A DNA stretch of 64,000 bases, from assembly GCF_037688875.1 (NCBI RefSeq), contig NZ_JAWDIE010000004.1, forward strand, positions 1 to 64,000, given 5' to 3'. The notes below the pieces were generated by a model. The model was not told the origin of the DNA and did no database searches. It was given only the letters and a program-made list of their open reading frames with translations. How positions within the stretch are numbered: the first letter of the stretch is position 1; each line of letters opens with the position of its first letter. Made by a program: the position numbers and the translations under genes. The stretch comes from Amphibiibacter pelophylacis. GTDB taxonomy: Bacteria > Pseudomonadota > Gammaproteobacteria > Burkholderiales > Burkholderiaceae_C. Of the stretch, positions 8,418 through 17,291 are shown piece by piece.

Positions 8418-9581
8418 TCAGTCCCAGGACAGGGCGCCACCGGTCTGGTATTCGATGACGCGGGTTTCGAAGAAATTGCGCTCTTTTTTGAGATCGATCA
8501 TCTCGCTCATCCAAGGGAAGGGATTCTCCTCGCTGGGGAAGAGCGCGTCCAGCCCGATCTGCGTGGCCCGGCGGTTGGCGATGAAGCGCAGGTAGCTCTT
8601 GAACATCGCGGCGTTCATGCCCAGCACGCCGCGCGGCATGGTGTCTTCGGCGTAGGCGTATTCCAGATCCACGGCCTTGACGAACAGCTCGCGGATCTCG
8701 TCCTTGAAGGCGGGCGTCCACAGCTGCGGGTTCTCGATCTTGAGCTGGTTGATCAGATCGATGCCGAAATTGCAGTGCATGGATTCGTCGCGCAGGATGT
8801 ACTGGTACTGCTCGGCGGCGCCCACCATTTTGTTCTGGCGGCCCAGCGCCAAGATCTGGGTGAAGCCGACGTAGAAGAACAGCCCTTCCATCAGGCAAGC
8901 GAAAACGATCAGGCTTTTGAGCAGCGTCTGGTCGGTTTCGTGCGTGCCGGTGTGGAAACCGGGGTCGCTGATCGCCTCGATGAAGGGGATCAGGAACTCG
9001 TCCTTGTCGCGGATGGATTTGACCTCGTTGTAGGCGTTGAAGATCTCCGCCTCGTCCAGGCCCAGCGATTCGACGATGTACTGGTAGGCGTGGGTGTGGA
9101 TGGCCTCTTCAAACGCCTGGCGCAGCAGAAACTGGCGGCACTCGGGCGCCGTAATGTGGCGGTAGGTGCCCAGCACGATGTTGTTGGCGGCCAGGCTGTC
9201 GGCCGTCACGAAAAAGCCCAGGTTGCGCTTGACGATGCGACGCTCGTCCTCGGTCAGGCCCTTGGGGTCTTTCCACAGGGCGATGTCGCGGTTCATGTTC
9301 ACTTCCTGCGGCATCCAGTGGTTGGCGCAGGTGGCCAGGTACTTTTCCCAGGCCCATTTGTACTTGAAGGGCACCAGCTGGTTGACGTCGGTCTGGCCGT
9401 TGATGATGCGCTTCTCGCTGGCCTTGACGCGGCTGGCCTGGGGCGGCGCAGCCGAAGCGGCTGGCGACGCGGGAAGATCCAGCCCAGGCAGGCTGGGCTG
9501 GCCGGAGGCATTTGCGGCGGGCGCAGCCGGTGCGGGGGGAGCGGTGGTGGCCGCAGTATCTTCGTCGTCCCAGGACAGCAT
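8418..9581 (-). CDS. nrdB: Ribonucleotide reductase class Ia, small (beta) subunit
   Basis: A 387-residue di-iron/tyrosyl-radical subunit. The segment EEAIHTHAY keeps the E. coli spacing of Glu115, His118 and radical Tyr122, and DESMHCNFGID supplies the later Glu238/His241 ligands. The first 55 residues are an Ala/Pro-rich extension before the conserved core begins (KRIINGQTDVNQL). The protein generates the radical that NrdA uses to reduce ribonucleoside diphosphates for DNA synthesis. AAGGAG precedes the ATG at 9581. It lies 43 bp after nrdA in the same operon. Confidence 0.96.
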   Translation of the reverse strand: MLSWDDEDTAATTAPPAPAAPAANASGQPSLPGLDLPASPAASAAPPQASRVKASEKRIINGQTDVNQLVPFKYKWAWEKYLATCANHWMPQEVNMNRDIALWKDPKGLTEDERRIVKRNLGFFVTADSLAANNIVLGTYRHITAPECRQFLLRQAFEEAIHTHAYQYIVESLGLDEAEIFNAYNEVKSIRDKDEFLIPFIEAISDPGFHTGTHETDQTLLKSLIVFACLMEGLFFYVGFTQILALGRQNKMVGAAEQYQYILRDESMHCNFGIDLINQLKIENPQLWTPAFKDEIRELFVKAVDLEYAYAEDTMPRGVLGMNAAMFKSYLRFIANRRATQIGLDALFPSEENPFPWMSEMIDLKKERNFFETRVIEYQTGGALSWD

Positions 9582-9624
9582 GGGGTTCTCCTTGTGGGTC
9601 AGATCAGTGCAGAAACCGGCCGGA

Positions 9625-12555
9625 TCACTGGCAGGCTTCGCAGTCCGGGTTGTCGATGGAGCAGAACTTCACGTCCGATCCCGCGACGCTCGCTTCGGCC
9701 ACCGGTGCGGCTGAAACGGGCGCTGCAGCAGCGGGGGCCGGGCCGCCCGACTGCACCGCGTTGAGCGCGCCGCTGTGCGCGGTCGATTTCTCGACGTGCG
9801 TGGCGGCCATGGTGCGCAGGTAGTAGGTGGTTTTCAGGCCGCGTGTCCAGGCCAGCTTGTAAATTTCGTCCAGCTTCTTGCCCGAGGCGCCCGCAACGTA
9901 AATGTTGAGCGACTGCGCCTGGTCGATCCATTTCTGGCGGCGCGAGGCGGCTTCGACCAGCCACTGTGCCTCAACCTCAAAGGCCGTGGCGTAAACCGAT
10001 TTGATCTGTGCGGGCACGCGGTCGATGCGGCGCAGGCTGCCATCGAAGTGCTTGAGATCCATCAGCATCACGTCGTCCCACAGGTCCAGCGCCTTGAGAT
10101 CGCGCACCAGGGCTTCGTTGATGATGGTGAATTCGCCCGACAGGTTGCTCTTGACCGAGAGGTTGCCAAAGCAGGGCTCGATCGAGGCGTCCACGCCGAT
10201 GATGTTGCTGATGGTGGCCGTCGGCGCGATGGCCACGCAGTTGCTGTTGCGCATGCCGTGCTGCAGGATGCGCGTGCGCAAGGCCTCCCAGTCGAGGCGC
10301 TGGTCGGTGTTGACCTCCAGGTAGCCGCCGCGCGCTTCCTGCAGCAGGCGCAGGCTGTCGTGCGGCAGGATCCCCTGGCTCCAGAGCGAACCGTTGTAGC
10401 TGGAGTAACGCCCGCGCTCCTGCGCCAGATCGCACGAGGCGCTGTAGGCGAAGTAGCACACGGCCTCCATGGACGCGTCGGCGAAAACCATGGCGGATTC
10501 GCTGGCGTAAGGCGTTTTCAGGCGGTACAGGCTGTCCTGGAAGCCCATGATGCCCAGGCCCACCGGGCGGTGGCGCAGGTTGCTGTCGCGGGCTTTCTTG
10601 ACGGCGTAGTAGTTGATGTCGATGACGTTGTCCAGCATGCGCATGGCCGTGGTCACGGTGCGGCGCAGCTTGTCCATGTCGATGGCCTGGGCGACGTCCA
10701 GCTGCCCCTGGGCCAGCACGGCGGCGGGCTTGAGGTGGCGGGCCAGGTTGACCGAGCCCAGGTTGCACACGGCGATTTCGCTGTCGTTGGTGTTGAGCGT
10801 GATCTCGGTGCACAGGTTGCTGGAGTGGACCACGCCGACGTGCTGCTGCGGGCTGCGCAGGTTGCAGGCGTCCTTGAAGGTGATCCAGGGGTGGCCGGTT
10901 TCGAACAGCATGGTCAGCATCTTGCGCCACAGATCGCGTGCGGGCAGGCGGCGGAACAGCGTCAGATCGCCGCGGTCGGCGCTGGCCTCGTAGGCGGTGT
11001 AGGCGGCCTCGAAGGCGGCGCCCGACAGCTCGTGCAGGTCGGGGCAGTCGGAGGGGCTGAACAGCGTCCAGTCGGCGCCTTCCATGACGCGCTTCATGAA
11101 CAGGTCGGGCACCCAGTTGGCCGTGTTCATGTCGTGCGTGCGACGGCGGTCGTCGCCGGTGTTCTTGCGCAGCTCCAGGAATTCTTCGATGTCCAGGTGC
11201 CAGGTTTCCAGGTAGGCGCAGACCGCGCCCTTGCGCTTGCCGCCCTGGTTGACCGCCACGGCGGTGTCGTTGACCACCTTCAGGAAAGGCACCACGCCCT
11301 GCGATTCGCCGTTGGTGCCCTTGATGTGGCTGCCCAAGGCGCGCACCGGCGTCCAGTCGTTGCCAAGGCCCCCCGCGAACTTGGAGAGCAGCGCGTTTTC
11401 CTTGATGGCCTCGTAAATGCCGTCCAGGTCGTCGCCCACCGTGGTCAGGTAGCAGCTGGAGAGCTGGCTGCGGCGCGTGCCGCTGTTGAACAGCGTCGGC
11501 GTGCTGGACATGAAGTCAAAGCTGGACAGCAGCTCGTAGAACTCGATGGCGCGCGATTCGCGGTCGATCTCGTTCAGCGACAGGCCCATGGCCACGCGCA
11601 TGAAAAAGGCCTGCGGCATCTCGATGCGCGTCTTTTTGATGTGCAGGAAGTAGCGGTCGTACAGCGTCTGCAGGCCCAGATAATCGAACTGGTCGTCGCG
11701 CTCGGGGTGCAGGGCGGCGGCCAGACGCGGCAGGTCGAACTGCATCAGGCGCTCGTCCAGCAGCTCGGCCTGCACGCCTTTTTTGATGAAAGACGGGAAA
11801 TAGTCGCTGTAGGCCTGAGCGCGCTGGGCCGCGTCGGCGGGGGCGCTGCCCAGAATCTCGCGCTCGATGGTGTGCATCAGCAGGCGGGCGGTGACGCGGC
11901 TGTAGTCGGGATCGCGCTCGATCAGGGTGCGCGCGGCCAGGATCAGCGCCTTGTGGACTTCGGCCAGCGGCACGCCGTCGTACAGGTTGCGCTGCGTTTC
12001 GGACAGGATGGGCGTGGCGGTCACCTCGGGCGCCAGGCCCTGGCAGGCGCCTTCGACCAGGGCGCGCAGGCCGTCCAGATCCAGCGGCACGCGCTGGCCG
12101 CGGTCGGTCACGAAGAGCGTCGCAGCGGCAGCGGCGGCCGGCTGCTGCGCCTGCTGCTGGCGGCGCTCCTGGCTGCGGCGCTCGCGGTAGAGCACGTAGG
12201 CGCGGGCCACTTCATGGAAACCGCCGCGCATCAGGCCCAGTTCGACCTGGTCCTGCACGTCTTCGATGTGGAAAGTGCCCCCGGCCGGGCGCGAGCGCAG
12301 CAGCGCCTGGACCACGGTGACGGTGAGCTGCTGCACCGTGTCGCGCACGCTGCTGGACGCCGCGCCCTGGCTGCCGTGAACGGCCAGGAAGGCTTTCATC
12401 AGCGCCACGGCGATCTTGGCGGGCTCGAAAGCCACCACCGAGCCATTGCGACGCACGATCTGGTAGCCCGCGTACTGGGCGGGATCGAAGGGCGCATCTG
12501 CGCCGGAGGAGAAGGTGGACAGCGTCATGGCATCGGGGGTCAGGGGAGCGTTCAT
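9625..12555 (-). CDS. nrdA: Ribonucleotide reductase class Ia, large (alpha) subunit
   Basis: A 976-residue catalytic subunit, longer than E. coli NrdA (761). The extra length is N-terminal: one ATP-cone starts near residue 30 (IVRRNGSVVAFEPAKIA) and a second cone-like region follows at about 150-240, the two-cone layout known from Pseudomonas aeruginosa NrdA. The active-site triad is in NLCTEI (Asn, Cys, Glu), with a redox Cys in CNLGSVNL. The C-terminus ends in a Cys-rich tail (CSIDNPDCEACQ) that would relay electrons from thioredoxin or glutaredoxin. ATP/dATP binding to the cone controls overall activity. Transcription is likely NrdR-controlled (boxes at 12590-12636). Confidence 0.97.
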   Translation of the reverse strand: MNAPLTPDAMTLSTFSSGADAPFDPAQYAGYQIVRRNGSVVAFEPAKIAVALMKAFLAVHGSQGAASSSVRDTVQQLTVTVVQALLRSRPAGGTFHIEDVQDQVELGLMRGGFHEVARAYVLYRERRSQERRQQQAQQPAAAAAATLFVTDRGQRVPLDLDGLRALVEGACQGLAPEVTATPILSETQRNLYDGVPLAEVHKALILAARTLIERDPDYSRVTARLLMHTIEREILGSAPADAAQRAQAYSDYFPSFIKKGVQAELLDERLMQFDLPRLAAALHPERDDQFDYLGLQTLYDRYFLHIKKTRIEMPQAFFMRVAMGLSLNEIDRESRAIEFYELLSSFDFMSSTPTLFNSGTRRSQLSSCYLTTVGDDLDGIYEAIKENALLSKFAGGLGNDWTPVRALGSHIKGTNGESQGVVPFLKVVNDTAVAVNQGGKRKGAVCAYLETWHLDIEEFLELRKNTGDDRRRTHDMNTANWVPDLFMKRVMEGADWTLFSPSDCPDLHELSGAAFEAAYTAYEASADRGDLTLFRRLPARDLWRKMLTMLFETGHPWITFKDACNLRSPQQHVGVVHSSNLCTEITLNTNDSEIAVCNLGSVNLARHLKPAAVLAQGQLDVAQAIDMDKLRRTVTTAMRMLDNVIDINYYAVKKARDSNLRHRPVGLGIMGFQDSLYRLKTPYASESAMVFADASMEAVCYFAYSASCDLAQERGRYSSYNGSLWSQGILPHDSLRLLQEARGGYLEVNTDQRLDWEALRTRILQHGMRNSNCVAIAPTATISNIIGVDASIEPCFGNLSVKSNLSGEFTIINEALVRDLKALDLWDDVMLMDLKHFDGSLRRIDRVPAQIKSVYATAFEVEAQWLVEAASRRQKWIDQAQSLNIYVAGASGKKLDEIYKLAWTRGLKTTYYLRTMAATHVEKSTAHSGALNAVQSGGPAPAAAAPVSAAPVAEASVAGSDVKFCSIDNPDCEACQ

Positions 12556-12589
12556 GGGCGTGCAGAGCTAGGGATGACGGGACAGGCAG

Positions 12590-12636
12590 ACACTATATCT
12601 GGATGAATTTCGCATGGCAAGCACCACAGCTAGTGT
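12590..12636 (-). promoter_or_regulatory. nrdAB promoter with paired NrdR boxes
   Basis: Two 16-bp sites resemble the NrdR consensus ACACTATATATAGTGT: 12590-12605 and 12621-12636, each matching 11 of 16 positions. Their starts are 31 bp apart, the spacing of about three helical turns typical of NrdR box pairs. On the reverse strand a -35 TTGCCA (12620-12615) and a -10 TATAGT (12597-12592) are separated by exactly 17 bp, so the proximal box covers the -10 and the distal box abuts the -35. This fits repression of nrdAB by NrdR when dATP is high. Confidence 0.82.
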
Positions 12637-12825
12637 TTTTACCCGCCAATGCCATACGGTTTCCCAGCTTGACAGGCTGGCCTGAAAAGGGGTAACAGCG
12701 TCACAAAAAATCACCGGCATTGAGGAGTAATCCGGCTTTCCCCGCCCAATTCGCACGCTGCCTGCAGGCCCCCTTGCAGTAGCATCCGCACGAATGTTCC
12801 TGCCACGAGGCCTGCCGGACCGCCC

Positions 12826-15348
12826 TTGAACACGCCCTCTTCATCATTTGTCCTGCGCCTGCTGTCCCAGCCCCTGTGGCTGGGCTGCGCTGTGGCCCTG
12901 TCGGTGCTCGCCGGTTTCATGGCCCTGCTGCTGTGGCCCGCCCTGGCAGCGGGCCAGGCCACGGCCTGGGGGCTGGCCGCCACAGCCGTTCTGGCCACGC
13001 TGATGCTGGCGGGCGGACTGGCGCTGCTGCGTCTGCGCAATGCGGGCGGGCAGGATGGTTTGAGCCTGGACCAGGCACTGTCGCTGCTGCGCTTTGACCT
13101 GAGCCTGCAGCTCGACTCGCTGGGCCGCGTCACGGCCGTGCAGGCCCACCCCCGGCCGCCCGGCCCGCTGGACACCTCGGTGCTGGCCGAGGCCCACCCG
13201 CTGGCACTGGATGCGCTGGCCCGCGTGCTGCGCCAGGCGGGACTGGAACGCGGCCTGCAGCCCGCCAGCCACGTCGCGCTGCGCGTGCTGATGCAGCAGG
13301 CCGCGCTGGAAGGCCAGTCGCACGCGCCCAAGCTGCTGATGGCCGTCCAGCACGAGGCGCTGGACAGCGCCACGCAGATGCCGCAGCAGGACATGGACAG
13401 CGAAGGCAGTTCCCGCTTCGACCGCCGCCGCTCCACCCCGCTGCACGGCGAATTCAGCCACACCGAAATCGCCCTGGGTGCCCCGCAGATCGGCGGCGAC
13501 AAGCGCTGGTTCGAGGTCAAGGTGCTGCGCCGCCAGGACAGCCAGGGGCGGCTGCTGGGCTTCTGGATGGGCTGCACCGACGTCACCGAACGCCATGCTG
13601 CTGAAGAATCGCAGCGCCTGATCTCGCTGGTTTTCGAGCGCGCGGGCGAAGGCATCGTGGTCACCGACGCAGCGCGGCGCGTCATCCAGATCAACCAGGC
13701 CTTCAGCGAAGTCACCGGCTACACGCCCGACGAGGTCATGGGCCAGCATGTCTCGGATTACCTGACCGACATCAACCAGCCGCACGTGCTCACGCAGATC
13801 TGGTATGCCATCGACGTGCACGGGCGCTGGCGCGGCGAGCTGGTCAGCCGCCGCAAGAACGGCGACGTTTACACCAAGCTGCTCAGCGTGGTGCCGCTGC
13901 GCGATGACGACCAGCGCATCATCCATTACGTGGGCATCTTCAGCGAGATTTCCGAGCTGAAGCAGGCCAAGTCCGAGCTGGTCTACCAGTCCTACCACGA
14001 CATGCTCACCGGCCTGCCCAACCGCCGCAAGCTGCGCGAGGTGCTGGTGCACGGTCTGGCCATCCGCAAATCGACCCAGCACCTGATGGCGCTGCTGGTC
14101 ATCGACATCGACGATTTCAAGGACATCAACGACAGCCACACACACCGCCAGGGCGACGCGCTGCTGGCCTCGACGGCGCACAGCCTGGAGTGCACGCTGC
14201 GCGACGGTGATTCGCTCTACCGCCTGGGCGGCGACGAGTTCGCCATCCTGCTCGAGCGTCTGGACAGCGCCGACGACGCGGCCGCCGTGGCACACCGCAT
14301 CCAGCGCCTCTTCGAGCACCCGGTGCCGCTGGAGGACGATGTCGAAGTGATGGTGCGCATCAGCATCGGCATCGTCGTCGGGCCCGCGCAGGGCGACACG
14401 CCCGAAGAGATGATGCAGCACGCCGACACCGCGCTGCACCGCGCCAAATCCGAGGGCAAGAACCGCCTGGCCTTCTACAGCGAGAACCTGACCAAGGCCG
14501 CCAAGCTGCGTCTGGCTCTGGACCGCAGCATCCGCCGCGCGCTGGAAAACCGCGAGTTCGTCCTGCACTACCAGCCGCAGATGAGCCTGCACGACGACCG
14601 CCCTACGGGCGTCGAGGCGCTGGTGCGCTGGAAAGACCCCACCCGCGCCTCGCTGGTGTATCCGGACGAGTTCATCGGTGAGGCCGAGCGCACGGGCCTT
14701 GTGGTCGCGCTGGGCACGCAGGTGCTGGAGATGGCCTGCCAGCAGGGCCGGGCCTGGCTGGACGAGGGTCTGCCGCTGCACATGGCGGTCAACGTGTCGG
14801 CGCGCCAGCTGCGCTCGCCCAACTTCATCCAGGTCGTGGCCGACACGCTGGAGCGCACGGGCTTCCCGGCCGGCCTGCTGGAGATCGAAATCACCGAAAG
14901 CACGCTGATCGGCGATACCGAAAAAACCCTGGCCGTGCTGATGATGCTGCGCGATCTGGGCGTGTCGCTGGCGGTGGACGATTTCGGCACGGGCTATTCC
15001 TCGCTGTCCTACCTGCAGCGCTTCCCGCTGACCAAGCTCAAGATCGACCGCAGCTTCGTCAACCAGCTGCCCGACGTGGGCGCGGGCTGCGCGATTTCCG
15101 AGGCGGTGGTCAAGCTCTCGCACAGCCTGGGGATGACGGTGCAGGCCGAGGGCGTCGAAACCGTGCGCCAGCTCGAAGCCCTGCGCGCCATGCAGTGCGA
15201 GTTCTACCAGGGCTATTACGCCAGCCGCCCCATGCCGCCCGATGCCCTGAGGGCCTGGGTGCTGGAGCGTGGCCTGAGCGAAACGATCAAGGCCCCGGAA
15301 GAAGAAATCAGCCCGCCGGGCTGGGGGCCTGCGCTGACCGGGGCCTGA
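12826..15348 (+). CDS. Membrane PAS-GGDEF-EAL c-di-GMP turnover protein
   Basis: An 840-residue protein with two N-terminal membrane helices (about 14-35 and 43-66), a PAS domain (about 265-375), a GGDEF domain and an EAL domain. The cyclase motif GGDEF is intact (about residue 468), preceded five residues upstream by RDGD, matching an RxxD product-inhibition site. The phosphodiesterase motif EAL is intact (near 597), with DDFGTGYSSL and KIDRSF downstream. Both activities are therefore possible. The start is TTG at 12826 with no clear ribosome site, since the next in-frame ATG falls inside a membrane helix. A TTGACA at 12669-12674 may belong to its promoter. The 3' end overlaps convergent mog by 41 bp. 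Confidence 0.9.
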   Translation: MNTPSSSFVLRLLSQPLWLGCAVALSVLAGFMALLLWPALAAGQATAWGLAATAVLATLMLAGGLALLRLRNAGGQDGLSLDQALSLLRFDLSLQLDSLGRVTAVQAHPRPPGPLDTSVLAEAHPLALDALARVLRQAGLERGLQPASHVALRVLMQQAALEGQSHAPKLLMAVQHEALDSATQMPQQDMDSEGSSRFDRRRSTPLHGEFSHTEIALGAPQIGGDKRWFEVKVLRRQDSQGRLLGFWMGCTDVTERHAAEESQRLISLVFERAGEGIVVTDAARRVIQINQAFSEVTGYTPDEVMGQHVSDYLTDINQPHVLTQIWYAIDVHGRWRGELVSRRKNGDVYTKLLSVVPLRDDDQRIIHYVGIFSEISELKQAKSELVYQSYHDMLTGLPNRRKLREVLVHGLAIRKSTQHLMALLVIDIDDFKDINDSHTHRQGDALLASTAHSLECTLRDGDSLYRLGGDEFAILLERLDSADDAAAVAHRIQRLFEHPVPLEDDVEVMVRISIGIVVGPAQGDTPEEMMQHADTALHRAKSEGKNRLAFYSENLTKAAKLRLALDRSIRRALENREFVLHYQPQMSLHDDRPTGVEALVRWKDPTRASLVYPDEFIGEAERTGLVVALGTQVLEMACQQGRAWLDEGLPLHMAVNVSARQLRSPNFIQVVADTLERTGFPAGLLEIEITESTLIGDTEKTLAVLMMLRDLGVSLAVDDFGTGYSSLSYLQRFPLTKLKIDRSFVNQLPDVGAGCAISEAVVKLSHSLGMTVQAEGVETVRQLEALRAMQCEFYQGYYASRPMPPDALRAWVLERGLSETIKAPEEEISPPGWGPALTGA

Positions 15349-15877
15349 AAGGCTGGACCGCGCCGGGCTGCGCCGTCACATAAGGCGCGCCGATCAGGTC
15401 CAGACAGTAGGGCACGGCGCCAAAAACACCGTCCAGCGTCTCGGCGATGGCCTTGGGCTGGCCGGGCAGGTTGAGGATCAGCGCTCCGCCCCGGATCGCC
15501 CCCACCTGCCGCGACAGGATGGCTGTGGGCACGTATTTGAGGCTGACGGCGCGCATCTGCTCGCCAAAGCCCGGCATGACGCGGTCGGCCACGTCCAGCG
15601 TGGCCTCGGGCGTCACGTCGCGCGGCGCGGGGCCGGTGCCGCCGGTGGTCAGCACCCAGTGGCAGCCGGCCTCGTCAACCAGCTCGCGCAGCGTGGCAGC
15701 GATGACGTCGCGCTCGTCAGCAATCAGCCGGGTCTGCAGCGCGTAAGGGCTGGCCAGGGTGCGCACCAGCCAGTCCTGCAGCGCGGGCAGGCCGCGATCC
15801 TCGTAAACGCCGCTGCTGGCGCGGTCGCTGACCGACACCAGCCCGATGCGCAGCGCGCCCGCAGGAATCGCGCTCAT
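15308..15877 (-). CDS. mog: Molybdopterin adenylyltransferase (MogA-like)
   Basis: A 189-residue protein with the MoaB/Mog signature TTGGTGPAPRDVTPEA and a second conserved block GGALILNLPGQPKA. Mog adenylylates molybdopterin before molybdenum insertion. It overlaps the preceding reductase gene by 4 bp (ATGA), so the two are co-translated. Its last 41 bp are antisense to the end of the GGDEF-EAL gene. No other molybdenum cofactor gene is in the window. Confidence 0.9.
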   Translation of the reverse strand: MSAIPAGALRIGLVSVSDRASSGVYEDRGLPALQDWLVRTLASPYALQTRLIADERDVIAATLRELVDEAGCHWVLTTGGTGPAPRDVTPEATLDVADRVMPGFGEQMRAVSLKYVPTAILSRQVGAIRGGALILNLPGQPKAIAETLDGVFGAVPYCLDLIGAPYVTAQPGAVQPFRPRSAQAPSPAG

Positions 15878-17028
15878 GCGGCGGGGGCGCTGTCCAGCGC
15901 CGGGTAGTCGGTATAGCCTTTGGCGCCGCCGCCATACAGGGTGTCGGCGTCCAGCGGGTTGAGCGGCGCGCCCGTGCGCAGGCGCTCGGCCAGATCGGGG
16001 TTGGCGATGTAGGGGCGGCCAAAAGCGACCAGGTCAGCCTGCGCGCCACTCAGGCGTCCGGCCAGGGCCTCGTCGGCCAGTTCGCGGGTGTAGCCGTTGT
16101 TGACCATCCAGGCGCCCTGCCCGCCCGCGCTGCGGTAGGCCTGCTGCAGCGCCGCCCAGTCGAAGGGTGTTTCGCCCTGGCTGTGATCGCGCGGCCCGGC
16201 CGTGGCGCCCTCGACCACATGAATATAGGCCAGGCCCAGCGGCGCCAGCGCGGTCATCACGTGGTTGAACAGCGGCTGCGGGTCGGCATCCATGGCGTCG
16301 TTGGCCGGACTGACCGGCGACAGACGCACGCCCACGCGGCCCGCGCCGATGGCCTGCGTCACCGCCTGCATCACCTCGATGAGCAGACGGGCGCGGTTTT
16401 CGATGGAGCCGCCGTAGGCGTCGGTGCGCTGGTTGGAGCCACTGCGCAGGAACTGGTCCAGCAGATAGCCGTTGGCCGCGTGGATTTCGATGCCGTCAAA
16501 ACCGGCGTCGATGGCGTTGCGCGCGGCGCGCACATAGTCGCTAACGATGCCGGGCAGCTCGGAGATGTCCAGTGCCCGCGGCATGGCCGTGGGCTCGAAA
16601 CCGGCGCTGACGACCTGGCCGCTGGCGTCGCGCTCGATCAGATAGCTGCGCGACTGCGCCTGCAGGGCAGACGGCGCGACTGGCGCCTGGCCGTCGGGCT
16701 GCAGCGCAGGGTGCGAAATGCGTCCCACGTGCCACAGCTGCGGCACGATGCGACCGCCTGCGGCGTGGACGGCGTCGGTGACCCGGCGCCAGCCCGCCAC
16801 CTGGTCGGATGACCACAGGCCGGGCACGTCGGCATAGCCCTGGCCCTGGTGGCTGATGGCCGTGGCTTCGGTGATGATCAGGCCCGCGCCCGCGCGCTGG
16901 CGGTAGTACTCGACCATCAGCGCATTGGGCTGGGCACCGGGAGCCCGGTTGCGCGTCAGCGGCGCCATGACGATGCGGTTGGCCAGTGCAAGATCGCCCG
17001 CCTGGACGGCGTCAAACAGATTCTTCAC
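15874..17028 (-). CDS. Old yellow enzyme-family alkene reductase (NemA-like)
   Basis: A 384-residue FMN-dependent oxidoreductase. It begins with MAPLTRNRAPG shortly after the start, has the histidine-containing HAANGYLLDQFL segment and the DAYGGSIENRARL signature of NemA/MorB/XenA-type enzymes, and ends with a GRPYIANPDLAERL FMN-phosphate region. Such enzymes use NADPH to reduce activated alkenes, nitro compounds and N-ethylmaleimide. The start is GTG at 17028, with GGAG seven bases upstream. It heads a two-gene unit with mog. A terminator-like hairpin lies directly before the ribosome site. Confidence 0.9.
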   Translation of the reverse strand: MKNLFDAVQAGDLALANRIVMAPLTRNRAPGAQPNALMVEYYRQRAGAGLIITEATAISHQGQGYADVPGLWSSDQVAGWRRVTDAVHAAGGRIVPQLWHVGRISHPALQPDGQAPVAPSALQAQSRSYLIERDASGQVVSAGFEPTAMPRALDISELPGIVSDYVRAARNAIDAGFDGIEIHAANGYLLDQFLRSGSNQRTDAYGGSIENRARLLIEVMQAVTQAIGAGRVGVRLSPVSPANDAMDADPQPLFNHVMTALAPLGLAYIHVVEGATAGPRDHSQGETPFDWAALQQAYRSAGGQGAWMVNNGYTRELADEALAGRLSGAQADLVAFGRPYIANPDLAERLRTGAPLNPLDADTLYGGGAKGYTDYPALDSAPAA

Positions 17029-17041
17029 GAAAGATCTCCAG

Positions 17042-17068
17042 AAAAAACACCGGAGGAAAAGCCCTCCG
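17042..17068 (-). terminator. Terminator-like hairpin abutting the reductase ribosome site
   Basis: On the reverse strand, a perfect 6-bp stem CGGAGG/CCTCCG with loop GCTTTT is followed by GTGTTTTTT, then almost at once by the TGGAG ribosome site of the reductase. The T-run is offset from the stem by three bases, so termination may be partial. It could act as an attenuator or protect the gene from read-through. Confidence 0.5.
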
Positions 17069-17193
17069 TCATGGCGCGAGAGCATAGCGCCAGAGCGCAT
17101 CCCCGGGCGGACCACGGGGTCTCGCCGACTGTGGCAGTGGCGTGCGCGGACGCCAGCCTGCCGGCGCATCGTCAACTCCAGCATTTTCAATTC

Positions 17194-17208
17194 TTTACCG
17201 CGGTTTAC
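17194..17208 (-). promoter_or_regulatory. CpxR-type box upstream of the CpxP-like gene
   Basis: The reverse strand reads GTAAA-CCGCG-GTAAA, a perfect match to the CpxR consensus of two GTAAA half-sites five bases apart. It lies 84 bp upstream of the CpxP-like start, in the divergent region shared with the reductase. A weak promoter-like pair (TTTACC 17194-17199, 17 bp, CATACA 17217-17222) overlaps it. This predicts autoregulation by the response regulator two genes downstream. Confidence 0.75.
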
Positions 17209-17291
17209 CCACGCCGCATACAGCGGCAACACCCTGCGCAGATGATGCCCCCATGGACAAACCCCACACGCTGCCCACCAAGGAGTTCCGC

